Positions 15,649-23,731 of a stretch of DNA of 64,000 bases are shown in pieces (within the stretch, counting starts at the first letter, position 1; each line of letters opens with the position of its first letter). The stretch is taken from positions 1 to 64,000 of the forward strand of contig NZ_JBIRCY010000037.1 in NCBI RefSeq assembly GCF_044326205.1, in the 5' to 3' direction. The stretch comes from Kumtagia sp044326205 (lineage in GTDB: Bacteria; Pseudomonadota; Alphaproteobacteria; Rhizobiales; Rhizobiaceae). The position numbers were made by a program, and so were the translations under genes. Under the pieces are notes generated by a model. The model was not told where the DNA came from and did not search any database. It saw nothing but the letters and a program-made list of their open reading frames with translations.

Positions 15649-16422
15649 ATGGGGGCTCAATTGCAGGCGAAGGACCTGAAGGCGGCGGCCGGCACGAACA
15701 TTCCGTGCGAAAAATGCCCGTTGCGGCCGATGAAGACATTCCGCGATTTCACCAAGGAGGAACTGGCCTTCGTCAGCCGCTTCAAGCGCGGCGAACTGGC
15801 CGTCGACAAGGGCGCGACGGTGCTCATGGAAGGCCACCACAGCGCCCATCTCTATACCGTGCTGTCCGGCTGGGCATTCCGCTACAAGCTGCTCTCCGAC
15901 GGCCGCCGGCAGATCCTGAACTACATGATGCCCGGCGATCTCCTCGGGCTGCAGGGCAGCCTGCTGGGGGAGATGCAGCATTCGGTCGAAGCGCTGTCGC
16001 CAATGCTGCTGTGCGTGTTCGAACGGGACCAACTCACGGAACTCTACCGCAATCATCCCGGTCTCGCTTTCGACATCACCTGGATCGCGTCGCGCGAGGA
16101 GCAGATACTGGACGAGAATCTTTTAAGCCTCGGCCGGAGAAGCGCGATCGAGCGGGCGGCCTATCTGGTCGCCTTCATCGGCAGCCGGGCCCATACCGTC
16201 GGCCTCAACGGGATGCAGCCGCAGCAGATTCCCCTGACGCAGCAGCATCTCGCCGACACGCTCGGCCTTTCGCTGGTTCATACCAACAAGACGATCCGCA
16301 AGCTGTCCGACCGCAAGCTGCTGGCGTGGCGCGATGGCGGCTGCGAGATCAGGGACATGGAAGGCTTGAAGAAGCTGGCGCGCTGGGAAGGCTTGAACGA
16401 CACATCACGCCCGCTGGTCTGA
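15649..16422 (+). CDS. Crp/Fnr-family transcriptional regulator
   Basis: 257 aa. An N-terminal extension with CEKCPLRP is followed by a cyclic-nucleotide-binding-like beta-barrel (about 35-150) and a C-terminal HTH_Crp domain (about 170-245, with LTQQHLADTLGLSLVHTNKTIRKL as helix-turn-helix). The two N-terminal Cys resemble part of an Fnr-like set, but an Fnr iron-sulphur cluster needs four, so cluster binding is doubtful; the type is closer to rhizobial non-cluster Crp/Fnr regulators. Stand-alone gene, ends 17 nt from the convergent AI-2E gene. Targets unknown. Confidence 0.85.
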   Translation: MGAQLQAKDLKAAAGTNIPCEKCPLRPMKTFRDFTKEELAFVSRFKRGELAVDKGATVLMEGHHSAHLYTVLSGWAFRYKLLSDGRRQILNYMMPGDLLGLQGSLLGEMQHSVEALSPMLLCVFERDQLTELYRNHPGLAFDITWIASREEQILDENLLSLGRRSAIERAAYLVAFIGSRAHTVGLNGMQPQQIPLTQQHLADTLGLSLVHTNKTIRKLSDRKLLAWRDGGCEIRDMEGLKKLARWEGLNDTSRPLV

Positions 16423-16439
16423 ATTCGGCGCCGTCGGTT

Positions 16440-17555
16440 TCAGCGGAAGTCGCCATCCCACCAGGCGGTGCCCGGGATGATGTTGCGGGCGAGCGCGAAG
16501 ACGACAAGCAGCGCCGGGACCGCGATGAAACCGCCGAGCGGTCCCCACAGCCAGATCCAGAAGACCAGCGAGAGCAGGACGACGAACGGGTTCAGCGTCA
16601 TGCGCTTGCCGATCACCATGGGCGTCACGAACTGCGCCTCGATCATGTTGATGGTCAGATAGATGGTGACCGGCAGGAGGCTGCCGCCCAGCGTGTCGAA
16701 CTCGGCCAAGCCGATGACGAACAGCACGACAACCATGACCGCCGGACCGATGAAGACGATGAAATTGGTAAGAATGGCGAGTGCGCCCCACATCGCCGCG
16801 GACGGCACTCCGACGATCCACAGGCCGATGCCGACGGCGATGCCTTCCAGGATGTTGATGATCGAGATCGAGATCAGATATTCGGAGACGAGGCCCTCGA
16901 CATCGCGGAAGACGTGGGCGACGCGCCAGCGCAGGCGGCGGTTGAAACAGAGCCTGAGGATGGCGATGCGCGTCTGATGGCGCGTCGCCACGAAAAAATA
17001 CAGGCTGGCGAAGAAGATTAGCACCTGTCCGAGCACGGCGGGAGCCAGCGTCGCCATGCTTTCCACGCCGACGCCCTGATCCACCGAGACCGCTATTCCC
17101 TCGCTGCCGGTGATCTCGCGCAACTGGTCGCGTATTCCCCGCAGCGACTCCAGCGGTCCCTTCAGCTCGGCGAGTTGCACCTTGAGGTTCGCCCAGATCT
17201 GCGGGAGCCGCTCCACCCAGAACGACAGCGGCGCGGCGACCGCGACGGCGAAAAGGCACAGGCCGATGAGGAAGATGAGCACGACGATGGTCGCCGAAAT
17301 ACCTGGCGGCATGCCTCGCGATTCCAAGCGCGAGGCGATAGGGCCAAGCATCAGGCCGATCACGATGCCGAGCGAGATCGGCATCAGGATGTATTCGGCG
17401 GTGGCCAGCGCGAAGACAAGAACCACGACGCCCATCAGAATGACCGCCGCCTGGGAACCGCGCGCCAGAAGAAGCTCGGCATTGGATTTCGGCGGCAGGC
17501 GAACGATCGGTGCTTTTTTCGCGGACCGCGCAGTGGCGGCATTCCGGTCTGACAT
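16440..17555 (-). CDS. AI-2E-family transporter (TqsA/PerM-like)
   Basis: A 371-aa membrane protein of the AI-2 exporter/PerM superfamily: paired helices near the N-terminus, a central soluble coiled region (about 105-170), then a helical bundle including FFASLYFFVATRHQ and IINILEGIAVGIGLWIVGVP, and the C-terminal PFVVLLSLVFWIWLWGPLGGFIAVP typical of the family. Despite the family name, members transport varied substrates, including Na+/H+ exchange in some. The start at 17555 follows GAGAGGAAC. A one-mismatch EcfG promoter (GGAAC-N16-TGTT) lies upstream. Confidence 0.85.
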   Translation of the reverse strand: MSDRNAATARSAKKAPIVRLPPKSNAELLLARGSQAAVILMGVVVLVFALATAEYILMPISLGIVIGLMLGPIASRLESRGMPPGISATIVVLIFLIGLCLFAVAVAAPLSFWVERLPQIWANLKVQLAELKGPLESLRGIRDQLREITGSEGIAVSVDQGVGVESMATLAPAVLGQVLIFFASLYFFVATRHQTRIAILRLCFNRRLRWRVAHVFRDVEGLVSEYLISISIINILEGIAVGIGLWIVGVPSAAMWGALAILTNFIVFIGPAVMVVVLFVIGLAEFDTLGGSLLPVTIYLTINMIEAQFVTPMVIGKRMTLNPFVVLLSLVFWIWLWGPLGGFIAVPALLVVFALARNIIPGTAWWDGDFR

Positions 17556-17581
17556 TCGGGCCTGTTCCTCTCGCCATCCAG

Positions 17582-17606
17582 AACACAATTTCGTAGCTTT
17601 CGTTCC
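17582..17606 (-). promoter_or_regulatory. possible EcfG promoter for the AI-2E gene (one mismatch)
   Basis: On the minus strand GGAAC (17602-17606) is followed after 16 bases by TGTT (17582-17585) in place of CGTT. It lies ~30 nt from the gene start and faces away from the exact EcfG promoter at 17615-17639. Confidence 0.4.
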
Positions 17607-17614
17607 GGCCAGCC

Positions 17615-17639
17615 GGAACCACGTTTCCCTGGGAACGTT
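17615..17639 (+). promoter_or_regulatory. EcfG promoter for the DUF883-type/YqjE-type pair, GGAAC-N16-CGTT
   Basis: GGAAC (17615-17619) and CGTT (17636-17639) with an exact 16-base spacer, ending 30 nt before the first gene of the pair. Confidence 0.8.
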
Positions 17640-17668
17640 TGGCTCCGTTCAAGCAAAGGAGTGACGCA

Positions 17669-18004
17669 ATGGCAGCCGCGACAGGAAAGACCGCGAAGTC
17701 CGACATGGAGACGCCCGTTCCCCCAGATCTCGAAGCGGATATCCGCCAGTTGCGGGAGGACATCGCGAAGCTGACCGAGCAGTTGGCCAAGACCGGGCAG
17801 CATTCCTACGGAACGGCGCGGCGCGCCGCCGCCGAGGGCGTCGAGCAGTTGAAGGCGCAGGGCGAGGCGGCCATCGAGGGCCTGAAAACCAACGCCCACG
17901 ACATCGAGGAACAACTGACGACGGCCGTGCGCGAGAAGCCGATCACGGCGCTGGCGATAGCTGCCGGCGTCGGCTATTTCCTCGCGCTCCTGTCGCGCCG
18001 CTAG
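17669..18004 (+). CDS. DUF883-like (ElaB/YqjD-type) membrane-anchored protein
   Basis: A 111-aa protein: an acidic, helical, coiled-coil N-terminal part (LEADIRQLREDIAKLTEQLAK, then Ala-rich repeats) and a single C-terminal membrane anchor (ITALAIAAGVGYFLALLSRR). This is the ElaB/YqjD/DUF883 layout. In E. coli, YqjD binds ribosomes at the membrane in stationary phase; whether this applies here is unknown. The start at 17669 follows AAAGGAG and the exact EcfG promoter. It lies 19 nt before the YqjE-type partner gene. Confidence 0.85.
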   Translation: MAAATGKTAKSDMETPVPPDLEADIRQLREDIAKLTEQLAKTGQHSYGTARRAAAEGVEQLKAQGEAAIEGLKTNAHDIEEQLTTAVREKPITALAIAAGVGYFLALLSRR

Positions 18005-18023
18005 CCGGCGCGCGAGAGAGGGG

Positions 18024-18467
18024 ATGCTCGCTTCACTGATTGCCGGTCTGGCGACCGGGGAGACTTTGGCGGCGCTGCGCCGGGTTAGACGCGCAGCCAT
18101 CGCTTATCTGTTAGCCGGCCTGCTCGCCTTCTTCGGCGTCGTCTACCTGCTGGTGGCAGGCACGATCTGGGCGGCGCGGCGCTATGGGGCGATCGAGGCG
18201 ACGCTCGGCCTCGGGGCGGCGTTCCTGCTGCTGGCGATCGTCATCGTCATCGTTCACAAGATCACGTCGAGGGTTCGCGCCAAGGCTGCGGTGCGGCAGC
18301 GCAACCGGGATTTCGCCAAGGCGGCCGTCGCGGCCGGTATCGCCGTCGCTCCCGCCTTGCTGAGCGGCCGCGCCGGCAAGGCCGCACTGCTGGCGCCGGC
18401 GATTGCGGCCATTGCCTACGCAATCTATCGCGAGAACAGCAAGCCGCCTCCGCCTTCCGAGGAGTGA
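18024..18467 (+). CDS. YqjE/holin-superfamily-like small membrane protein
   Basis: A 147-aa protein with two clear membrane helices (about 27-48 and 60-80) and a third, Ala-rich segment (about 105-135), matching the organisation of YqjE/phage-holin-superfamily proteins that accompany YqjD/DUF883 genes. The holin label reflects fold similarity only; there is no phage context. Likely co-transcribed with the preceding gene from the EcfG promoter. Ends 10 nt from the convergent kinase gene. Confidence 0.75.
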   Translation: MLASLIAGLATGETLAALRRVRRAAIAYLLAGLLAFFGVVYLLVAGTIWAARRYGAIEATLGLGAAFLLLAIVIVIVHKITSRVRAKAAVRQRNRDFAKAAVAAGIAVAPALLSGRAGKAALLAPAIAAIAYAIYRENSKPPPPSEE

Positions 18468-18477
18468 CCCTCGGAAC

Positions 18478-20025
18478 TCAGGCTGCGTTCGATTCCAGCG
18501 GCAGGGAGATTTCTGCGACGACGCCTTGGGAGCCGAATTCGTGCCGCACCTCGCTCGACATGATCTTGTCGAGCCCGCGCCGGATCAGGATCATGCCGAA
18601 ACCCTCCCGGTCGGGCCGGCTGACGGAGGGCCCGCCCACTTCGCGCCAGGCGAGCTTCAGGCGCCGCGACGGATCGCGGCCCTCAATCTTCCACGAAAGG
18701 TCGACGGTGCCCTTGGGCACGGACAGCGCGCCGTATTTCACCGCGTTGCTGGCGAGTTCGTGGGTGACCATGCCGAGGCCGAGCGCCTGATCGGGCGAGA
18801 GATACGCATCGGCTCCGTCTAGCCGCACGCGCGGGCTGGTCTCGTCGTCGAACGGCGTGATCTCCAGCCGCAGCAGGTCACGCAGGGCGATGCCGCGCCA
18901 TTCGCGATCGGAAAGCAGACCGTGCGCGACGCCGAGTGCCTGCAGCCGCGAGCTGAACGCTTCCAGGAACTCGCGCGGGTTGCTGGCGTGGCGCACCGTC
19001 TGCGAGGCTAGCGCCTGGACCGTCGCCAACGTATTCTTCACCCGGTGATTGAGCTCGCGCAGCAGGAGGCGCTGGCGTTCCTCGCCGGTCTTGCGCTCGG
19101 TGATGTCATAGTTCACGCCGAAGACCAGTAGCGGCCTGCCATCCGGACCTCGCTCGATCACCCGGCCGCGTGCTGCCAGCCAGCGCGTTGGCTCGATATG
19201 CCGAACCCGATATTCGCCAAAATAATCGTCAGAGGTCTCCAGAGCCCGGCGGAACTTCAAGTCAGCCGCCCGCACGTCGCGCTTGTCGATTGCGCGGAAA
19301 AACTTTCTGGCCTTCAAGGGGTTGGTGGCCGGCAGACCGAACAGGCCCAGCAGGCTGGTGTCGCATTCGACGCGGTCCGTCCGCACGTCCCAGATCCAGC
19401 TCGACAGCGATGCGGCTTCCAACGCGACCGCCCGCCGCTTCTCCTCGCGGTCTAGCGCCATCTGCGCCATCGCGCCGCTGCGTGTGCCTTCCTTCAGTGC
19501 GAAGAGGCTGGAGGCAAGGCCGGCGAGCAGCTTCAACTGCTCGATCGGCTGCGCGTCCGGTTCGGCGCGCGGGACGCGATCCAGCACGCACAAGGTGCCG
19601 ATACGCTCGCCATCGACGACAAGCGGCGCGCCGGCATAAAAACGTACATTATGCGGTCCGGTAACCAGGGCATTCCCGGCAAAGCGCGGGTCCGCCGTTG
19701 CGTCGGTGACGGTCATGACGTCGTTGCCGGAGGCTATGGCATGCGCGCAGAAGGAGAGGCCCACAGGCGTCTCGCGGTCGTCCACACCCGTTCGGGAGGG
19801 GAAAAATTGCCGCTCGCTGTCGACGAGGCTGAGCAAGGCGACCGGCGCGCCGAAGGTTGCCGCGGCCAATGTCGTCAGCCTGCCGAAATCCGGGTCGTCC
19901 AGCAGGTCGGCATAGGGTAGCCTCTCCAGCACCGCCCGCCGCGCGGGCGAGCTTACAGCCTGCCAGACATTGTCCGGCAAACCTGGATTCTGGTCGTCCC
20001 TGTCCTGCACCGTCCCGAAGCTCAC
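18478..20025 (-). CDS. soluble GAF-PAS-HWE histidine kinase
   Basis: 515 aa. A GAF domain (about 43-178; FGAPVALLSLVDSERQFFPS and GTLCVLD are typical), a PAS domain with PAC end (about 200-312, closing in VNYDITERK), then an HWE transmitter with phospho-accepting H327 in ELNHRVKN and ATP-binding VTHELASNAVKYGAL. No membrane helices, so it senses cytoplasmic cues such as light, redox or ligands. It lies inside the EcfG regulon cluster without its own visible EcfG promoter; a PhyR kinase role is plausible. The C-terminus has GFGMILIRRGLDKIMSSEV, typical of HWE kinases. Confidence 0.87.
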   Translation of the reverse strand: MSFGTVQDRDDQNPGLPDNVWQAVSSPARRAVLERLPYADLLDDPDFGRLTTLAAATFGAPVALLSLVDSERQFFPSRTGVDDRETPVGLSFCAHAIASGNDVMTVTDATADPRFAGNALVTGPHNVRFYAGAPLVVDGERIGTLCVLDRVPRAEPDAQPIEQLKLLAGLASSLFALKEGTRSGAMAQMALDREEKRRAVALEAASLSSWIWDVRTDRVECDTSLLGLFGLPATNPLKARKFFRAIDKRDVRAADLKFRRALETSDDYFGEYRVRHIEPTRWLAARGRVIERGPDGRPLLVFGVNYDITERKTGEERQRLLLRELNHRVKNTLATVQALASQTVRHASNPREFLEAFSSRLQALGVAHGLLSDREWRGIALRDLLRLEITPFDDETSPRVRLDGADAYLSPDQALGLGMVTHELASNAVKYGALSVPKGTVDLSWKIEGRDPSRRLKLAWREVGGPSVSRPDREGFGMILIRRGLDKIMSSEVRHEFGSQGVVAEISLPLESNAA

Positions 20026-20079
20026 AATCCCATCATACCGAAGAAAACCTTACCCAACTGCAACGCCGTCAAGTGGAGG

Positions 20080-20104
20080 GGAACCTTGCATCCCACCGGA
20101 CATT
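20080..20104 (+). promoter_or_regulatory. possible EcfG promoter (one mismatch) for the 67-aa membrane protein gene
   Basis: GGAAC (20080-20084) is followed after 16 bases by CATT (20101-20104), one change from CGTT. It lies 46 nt before the 67-aa gene, itself between EcfG-controlled genes. Confidence 0.4.
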
Positions 20105-20150
20105 GACGAGAGGAAACCTGCCAAGGCCGCAAGGCATCAGGAGATTTGTC

Positions 20151-20354
20151 ATGAAAAAGACCATATCCACCGACAAGGCGCGGCAAGCCAGCTGGGGGCG
20201 CCCCGTTCTTGTCGTCCTGATCGTCGGGCTGCTGCTGGTCGTGATGGTGTGGGCCGGCCTGGAGATTTGGGGCGAGCGGATCGATGCGCCGGCCGCCGAC
20301 AATCCGGGCGGCGTGACCGCGCCGGTCAACGGCACCAGTTCGGGCGGCGGCTGA
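20151..20354 (+). CDS. small single-pass membrane protein
   Basis: A 67-aa protein with a basic N-terminus (MKKTISTDKARQ), one membrane helix at about 18-40 (VLVVLIVGLLLVVMVWAGL) and a Gly/Pro-rich exported tail ending in SSGGG. No family recognised. The start at 20151 follows CAGGAG. Convergent with the lipid-kinase-like gene, 10 nt apart. Weak EcfG promoter upstream. Confidence 0.65.
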   Translation: MKKTISTDKARQASWGRPVLVVLIVGLLLVVMVWAGLEIWGERIDAPAADNPGGVTAPVNGTSSGGG

Positions 20355-20364
20355 CCGCGTCGGT

Positions 20365-21285
20365 TCAGGCAGCCTTGGCATTTTTCTCAGCACTCGGAAC
20401 AAGGACTTTCAGAGCCTTCTTGTGGATGCGGATGCAGGTCGTGTCCTTCAGCGGGAACAGTTCGCCATCGATCACGCAGCGGAAACGCCGGTTCTTCGAC
20501 AGCAGCTTGACTTCGGCCTCCTCGGCCTCGTGGATTTCCACCTGATCGTTGTCGCGCCACTTTCCACGCGCCATGTTGGCGGCCATGCGGATCAACTCGC
20601 CGCGCTCCCGCGCAACCGTGACGTAGATGCCGAGCACGCCGCCGTCGGGCGCGTCGGCGTAGGGCAGGTGACCTTCCCCGAACAGGTTGTTGCTGATGCC
20701 GATCCCCGAAGTTTTCGTGACGATCTCCGTGCCGCCGATGGTGAGCTGGACGCGCATAGAGGGCGGGTTCATCACGGTCCTATAGGCCGCCTTCACCGAG
20801 GCGCCGATCTTGCCCAGCCGCGAAGCGAATTCCATCTTCTCGCGCAGCACCACCATCTTGGCATGCAGGCCTATCGAGAATTGATGGACAAAAGGCCGGC
20901 CATCGGCGCTGGCTAGATCGACGGCCTTTATGTCGCCGGCGGCAAAAGCCTGCAGGGCCGCATCGAGCTGTTGCGGAATGCCCAGCCCGCGCGCGAACAG
21001 GTTCATGGTTCCGGCCGGCAGCACCGCAAGCGCCTTGTCTGAATCCATCAGCGCCGCGGCCGCGGCCGAGACGGTGCCGTCTCCTCCGCCTGCAAGGATT
21101 ACGTCGCCGTTCCTTTTCCTGGCCGCGCGCTTCAACTCTGTGACGATATCCTTGCCGTGGACGATGTTGATTTCGACGCTGTGGCCGGAGCTGGTCAGGA
21201 TGGAGTCGAGACGCTGGGAAAACGCGTCGAGGTCGGTTGTGCGCAGGGTGCCGCCGTCGCGATTGAGTACGGCGATGAAGCGCAT
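20365..21285 (-). CDS. diacylglycerol/lipid kinase family protein (YegS/BmrU-like)
   Basis: 306 aa with the DAGK catalytic signature: AVLNRDGG near the start, the glycine-rich ILAGGGDGTVSAAA nucleotide loop near residue 75, and PAGTMNLFARGLGIP. The C-terminal beta-sandwich region includes NRRFRCVIDGE. This family phosphorylates lipids or sphingoid-like substrates. The usual second-position Asn of the N-terminal NP loop is here NRDGG. The start at 21285 follows GAGGGATC; a longer frame from 21381 would run over the EcfG promoter at 21333-21357. GSR control is therefore likely. Confidence 0.87.
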   Translation of the reverse strand: MRFIAVLNRDGGTLRTTDLDAFSQRLDSILTSSGHSVEINIVHGKDIVTELKRAARKRNGDVILAGGGDGTVSAAAAALMDSDKALAVLPAGTMNLFARGLGIPQQLDAALQAFAAGDIKAVDLASADGRPFVHQFSIGLHAKMVVLREKMEFASRLGKIGASVKAAYRTVMNPPSMRVQLTIGGTEIVTKTSGIGISNNLFGEGHLPYADAPDGGVLGIYVTVARERGELIRMAANMARGKWRDNDQVEIHEAEEAEVKLLSKNRRFRCVIDGELFPLKDTTCIRIHKKALKVLVPSAEKNAKAA

Positions 21286-21332
21286 GATCCCTCGATTCCC
21301 CTTCGGCGGCGCAATGAAACGCGGCTTTCCGA

Positions 21333-21357
21333 AACGGCTGCAGGCGGGAAAAGTTCC
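21333..21357 (-). promoter_or_regulatory. EcfG promoter for the lipid-kinase-like gene, GGAAC-N16-CGTT
   Basis: On the minus strand GGAAC (21353-21357) and CGTT (21333-21336) with exactly 16 bases between. About 48 nt before the gene start at 21285. Confidence 0.8.
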
Positions 21358-21424
21358 AATCCTGCAAGGTCTTGGCGGCAAATCATTTTTGGCCGCCTGA
21401 AGCGTTTCGGATTCGGGAAAATCG

Positions 21425-21449
21425 GGAACCGAAAAAGTGTCACGACGTT
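21425..21449 (+). promoter_or_regulatory. EcfG promoter for the double PRC-barrel gene, GGAAC-N16-CGTT
   Basis: GGAAC (21425-21429) and CGTT (21446-21449) on the plus strand, spacer 16. It is divergent from the preceding promoter, 67 bp away, and 90 nt before the start at 21539. Confidence 0.8.
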
Positions 21450-21538
21450 GTGACCATGTGACGGCACGCCCGGCTTCACCTGCGACAGTTCCGCCGAGCG
21501 TGTCAGTGCATGGAATTCACGCACAAGGAGAGATTATC

Positions 21539-22549
21539 ATGGTCCGCAAACTTTTGGCTACCACCGCTTTGGTCACCCTTCTGACGGGCGCCGTCTATGC
21601 CCAGGAGGCAACCACGCCGGCTGCTCCGGCAACCGAAGCCCCCGCCGCGCCAGTCGTGAAGGCCGATGGCTTCCTCGCCACCAACCTGATCGGCGAGACG
21701 GTCTACAACGGCACCGGTGACGACGCCGAGAACATCGGCAGCGTCAACGACGTCGTCATCGGCTCGAACGGTGCAGTCGAATCCGTCGTCATCGGCGTCG
21801 GCGGTTTCCTCGGCCTCGGCGAAAAGAATGTCGCGATGAACTATGGCGACATCAAATGGGCCGAGAAGAACGGCGACCGCTGGATCGTGGTCAATGCCAC
21901 GAAGGACCAGCTCCAGGCTCAGGCGGAATTCGACCGTCGTCCTTATGACCCGACGCCGGCCGCGGCTACCGATACGACGGCCATGGCTCCGGCCCCGGCA
22001 ACGACGACCGAACCGACGCCGGCAGATACCGCCGCTGCTCCGACGCCGCCGGCTGACGACACTACCGCCGCCGCGCCGGCAGCCCCTGCCGACGACACAA
22101 CGGCCCAGGCTCCGGCCGATGCAACGGCCACGCCTCCCGCCGATGAAACCGCGCAGGCTCCGGCCGACACGACGGCCACCGACCAGACCAAGACCGGCGC
22201 CATCGACAAGTCAACGCTCACCGAGATGCCGGCCGGCGACATCCGTGCGGAAGAACTGGTGGGCACCACTGTCTACGGCGCCAACGACGCCAATCTCGGC
22301 GAGATCGGTGACGTCGTGCTGACGCAGGACGGCAAGGTCGACGCTGTCATCATCGATGTCGGCGGGTTCCTCGGCGTCGGCGAGAAGGAGGTCGCGGTCG
22401 GCATGGACAAGCTGGCCTTCATGACCGACAAGGACGGCAATAAGTATCTCTACACGACCTTCACCAAGGAACAGCTCGACGCTGCCGCGGCCTATGACAA
22501 GAGCACATGGGCCGAGAAGCGCGACGAACAGCGCATCATGATGCAGTAG
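21539..22549 (+). CDS. secreted double PRC-barrel domain protein
   Basis: 336 aa. A signal peptide (MVRKLLATTALVTLLTGAVYAQ); PRC-barrel 1 at about 42-130 (ATNLIGETVYN... GSVNDVVIGSNG ... VGGFLGLGEKNVAM); a long Pro/Ala/Thr-rich linker (about 135-225) of degenerate PAPAD/PADDTT repeats; PRC-barrel 2 at about 235-315 with the same GDVVLTQDGKVDAVIIDVGGFLG pattern. The domains look like an internal duplication. PRC-barrel proteins of this secreted type are common stress-induced envelope proteins in Rhizobiales, function unclear. The start at 21539 follows AAGGAG. Exact EcfG promoter upstream, intrinsic terminator downstream. Confidence 0.85.
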   Translation: MVRKLLATTALVTLLTGAVYAQEATTPAAPATEAPAAPVVKADGFLATNLIGETVYNGTGDDAENIGSVNDVVIGSNGAVESVVIGVGGFLGLGEKNVAMNYGDIKWAEKNGDRWIVVNATKDQLQAQAEFDRRPYDPTPAAATDTTAMAPAPATTTEPTPADTAAAPTPPADDTTAAAPAAPADDTTAQAPADATATPPADETAQAPADTTATDQTKTGAIDKSTLTEMPAGDIRAEELVGTTVYGANDANLGEIGDVVLTQDGKVDAVIIDVGGFLGVGEKEVAVGMDKLAFMTDKDGNKYLYTTFTKEQLDAAAAYDKSTWAEKRDEQRIMMQ

Positions 22550-22573
22550 TTCCGCTTTCTTTCGACATCGGAG

Positions 22574-22604
22574 CCCGCGCCGGAAACGGCGCGGGTTTCT
22601 TTTT
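22574..22604 (+). terminator. Rho-independent terminator of the PRC-barrel gene
   Basis: CCCGCGCC and GGCGCGGG form an eight-pair stem with a six-base loop, followed by TTTCTTTTT, 25 nt after the stop codon. Confidence 0.88.
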
Positions 22605-22682
22605 GCCGCAAGCCGGGCGGATACGATCAGTTGCGAGTGACTTCCAGTTCTTGAACGATTTTCTCTTGTCGTCTTCAAAATG

Positions 22683-22704
22683 TGAACAATCCATTCTGTG
22701 TTCA
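22683..22704. promoter_or_regulatory. candidate operator TGAACA-N10-TGTTCA upstream of the dioxygenase gene
   Basis: A perfect six-base dyad with 10-bp spacing, about 85 nt before the VOC dioxygenase gene and well after the previous terminator. Shape and place suit a dimeric regulator. No regulator gene adjoins it, so its identity is open. Confidence 0.4.
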
Positions 22705-22788
22705 GCGCCTTTCCGTCAATCCGGTTTTGCCCAACATAGGGGTCATCCAAGCGGCATCGACCGCAGTTTGAAAAGAAAGGTCAAGACG

Positions 22789-23721
22789 ATGATCGACCAG
22801 ATCAAGGGCTTGCACCACGTCACCTCCATGGCGCGGGATGCACGCGAGAACAACCAGTTCTTCACCCACAAGCTCGGTCTGCGCCGGGTCAAGAAGACCG
22901 TCAATTTCGACGCGCCGGATGTCTATCACCTCTATTACGGCGACGAAAACGGCACGCCCGGTTCGGTGATGACCTATTTTCCGTTCCCCAACATCGGCAA
23001 GGGTCGGCCCGGTGCGGGCGAGGTCGGAACGACCGTGTTCGCGGTTCCGGAAGGCACGCTCGGCTATTGGCAGAAGCGGCTCGTCGACCAGGGCGTGACC
23101 GGCCTTTCCCGCGAGACCAGCTTTGGCCAGGACCGGCTGCATTTCGACGGGCCGGACAGCGACAGCTTTGCGCTGGTCGAGGTTGCTGGCGACAGCCGTG
23201 CGCCATGGACCGACGGCGGTGTGCCGGCTGACGAGGCGATCCGCGGGTTCCATTCGGCTTCGCTTAGGGTGCGCGACGGCGGCGCCACCGAGGACCTGCT
23301 GAAATACATCGGCTACGAGGTGGTCGACACTTCCGGCAATGTCCGGCGCATGGCGATCAAGGATGGCAACGGCGCCGACACGATCGACATCGAGATGGTT
23401 CCGGGAGCCAACTTCGCCGATCTCGGCGCGGGTTCGGTCCATCACATTGCCTTCGCGGTCGAGAACCGGGCGAAACAGCTCGAAGTCCGAAAAGCGCTCA
23501 TCGACACCGGTTACCACGTCACGCCGGTCATCGACCGCGATTATTTCTGGGCGATCTACTTCCGCACGCCGGGCGGCGTGCTGTTCGAGGTCGCCACCAA
23601 CGAGCCGGGTTTCGACCGCGACGAGGACACGGCGCATCTCGGCGAGGCGCTGAAGCTGCCGACCCAGCATGCGCATCTGAGGTCGTATCTCGAAAAGCAC
23701 CTGCAGCCGCTCGACGCGTAA
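22789..23721 (+). CDS. ring-cleaving dioxygenase-like VOC protein (MhqO/MhqA type)
   Basis: 310 aa with two vicinal-oxygen-chelate modules: IKGLHHVTSMARDARENNQFF opens the first, and GFHSASLRVRDG and SVHHIAFAVENRAKQ lie in the second half; FRTPGGVLFEVATNEPGF is a typical C-terminal metal-site strand. Closest in style to MhqO/MhqA proteins induced by quinones and electrophiles in Bacillus. Metal ligands are probably the His of GLHHV, the His of the second HH pair and the Glu of LFEVAT. An esterase follows by 10 nt, repeating the mhqO-mhqD pairing. The start at 22789 follows AAAGG. Substrate not determined. Confidence 0.85.
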   Translation: MIDQIKGLHHVTSMARDARENNQFFTHKLGLRRVKKTVNFDAPDVYHLYYGDENGTPGSVMTYFPFPNIGKGRPGAGEVGTTVFAVPEGTLGYWQKRLVDQGVTGLSRETSFGQDRLHFDGPDSDSFALVEVAGDSRAPWTDGGVPADEAIRGFHSASLRVRDGGATEDLLKYIGYEVVDTSGNVRRMAIKDGNGADTIDIEMVPGANFADLGAGSVHHIAFAVENRAKQLEVRKALIDTGYHVTPVIDRDYFWAIYFRTPGGVLFEVATNEPGFDRDEDTAHLGEALKLPTQHAHLRSYLEKHLQPLDA

Positions 23722-23731
23722 GGAGGGTTCG

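Noticed and set aside
15606..17021. A 471-codon plus-strand open frame across the Crp/Fnr gene and the AI-2E gene
   Set aside because: Its translation is low-complexity Arg/Gly/Asp-rich; both true genes lie in other frames with recognisable domains.
17632..17649. A second GGAAC...CGTT pair near the DUF883-type gene
   Set aside because: The spacer is only 9 bases, outside the 16-17 required; the exact promoter at 17615-17639 explains the signal.
18024..18467. Holin-like protein as a sign of prophage
   Set aside because: No phage genes, integrase or attachment sites nearby; the gene is paired with a DUF883-type gene behind an EcfG promoter, which is a chromosomal stress arrangement.
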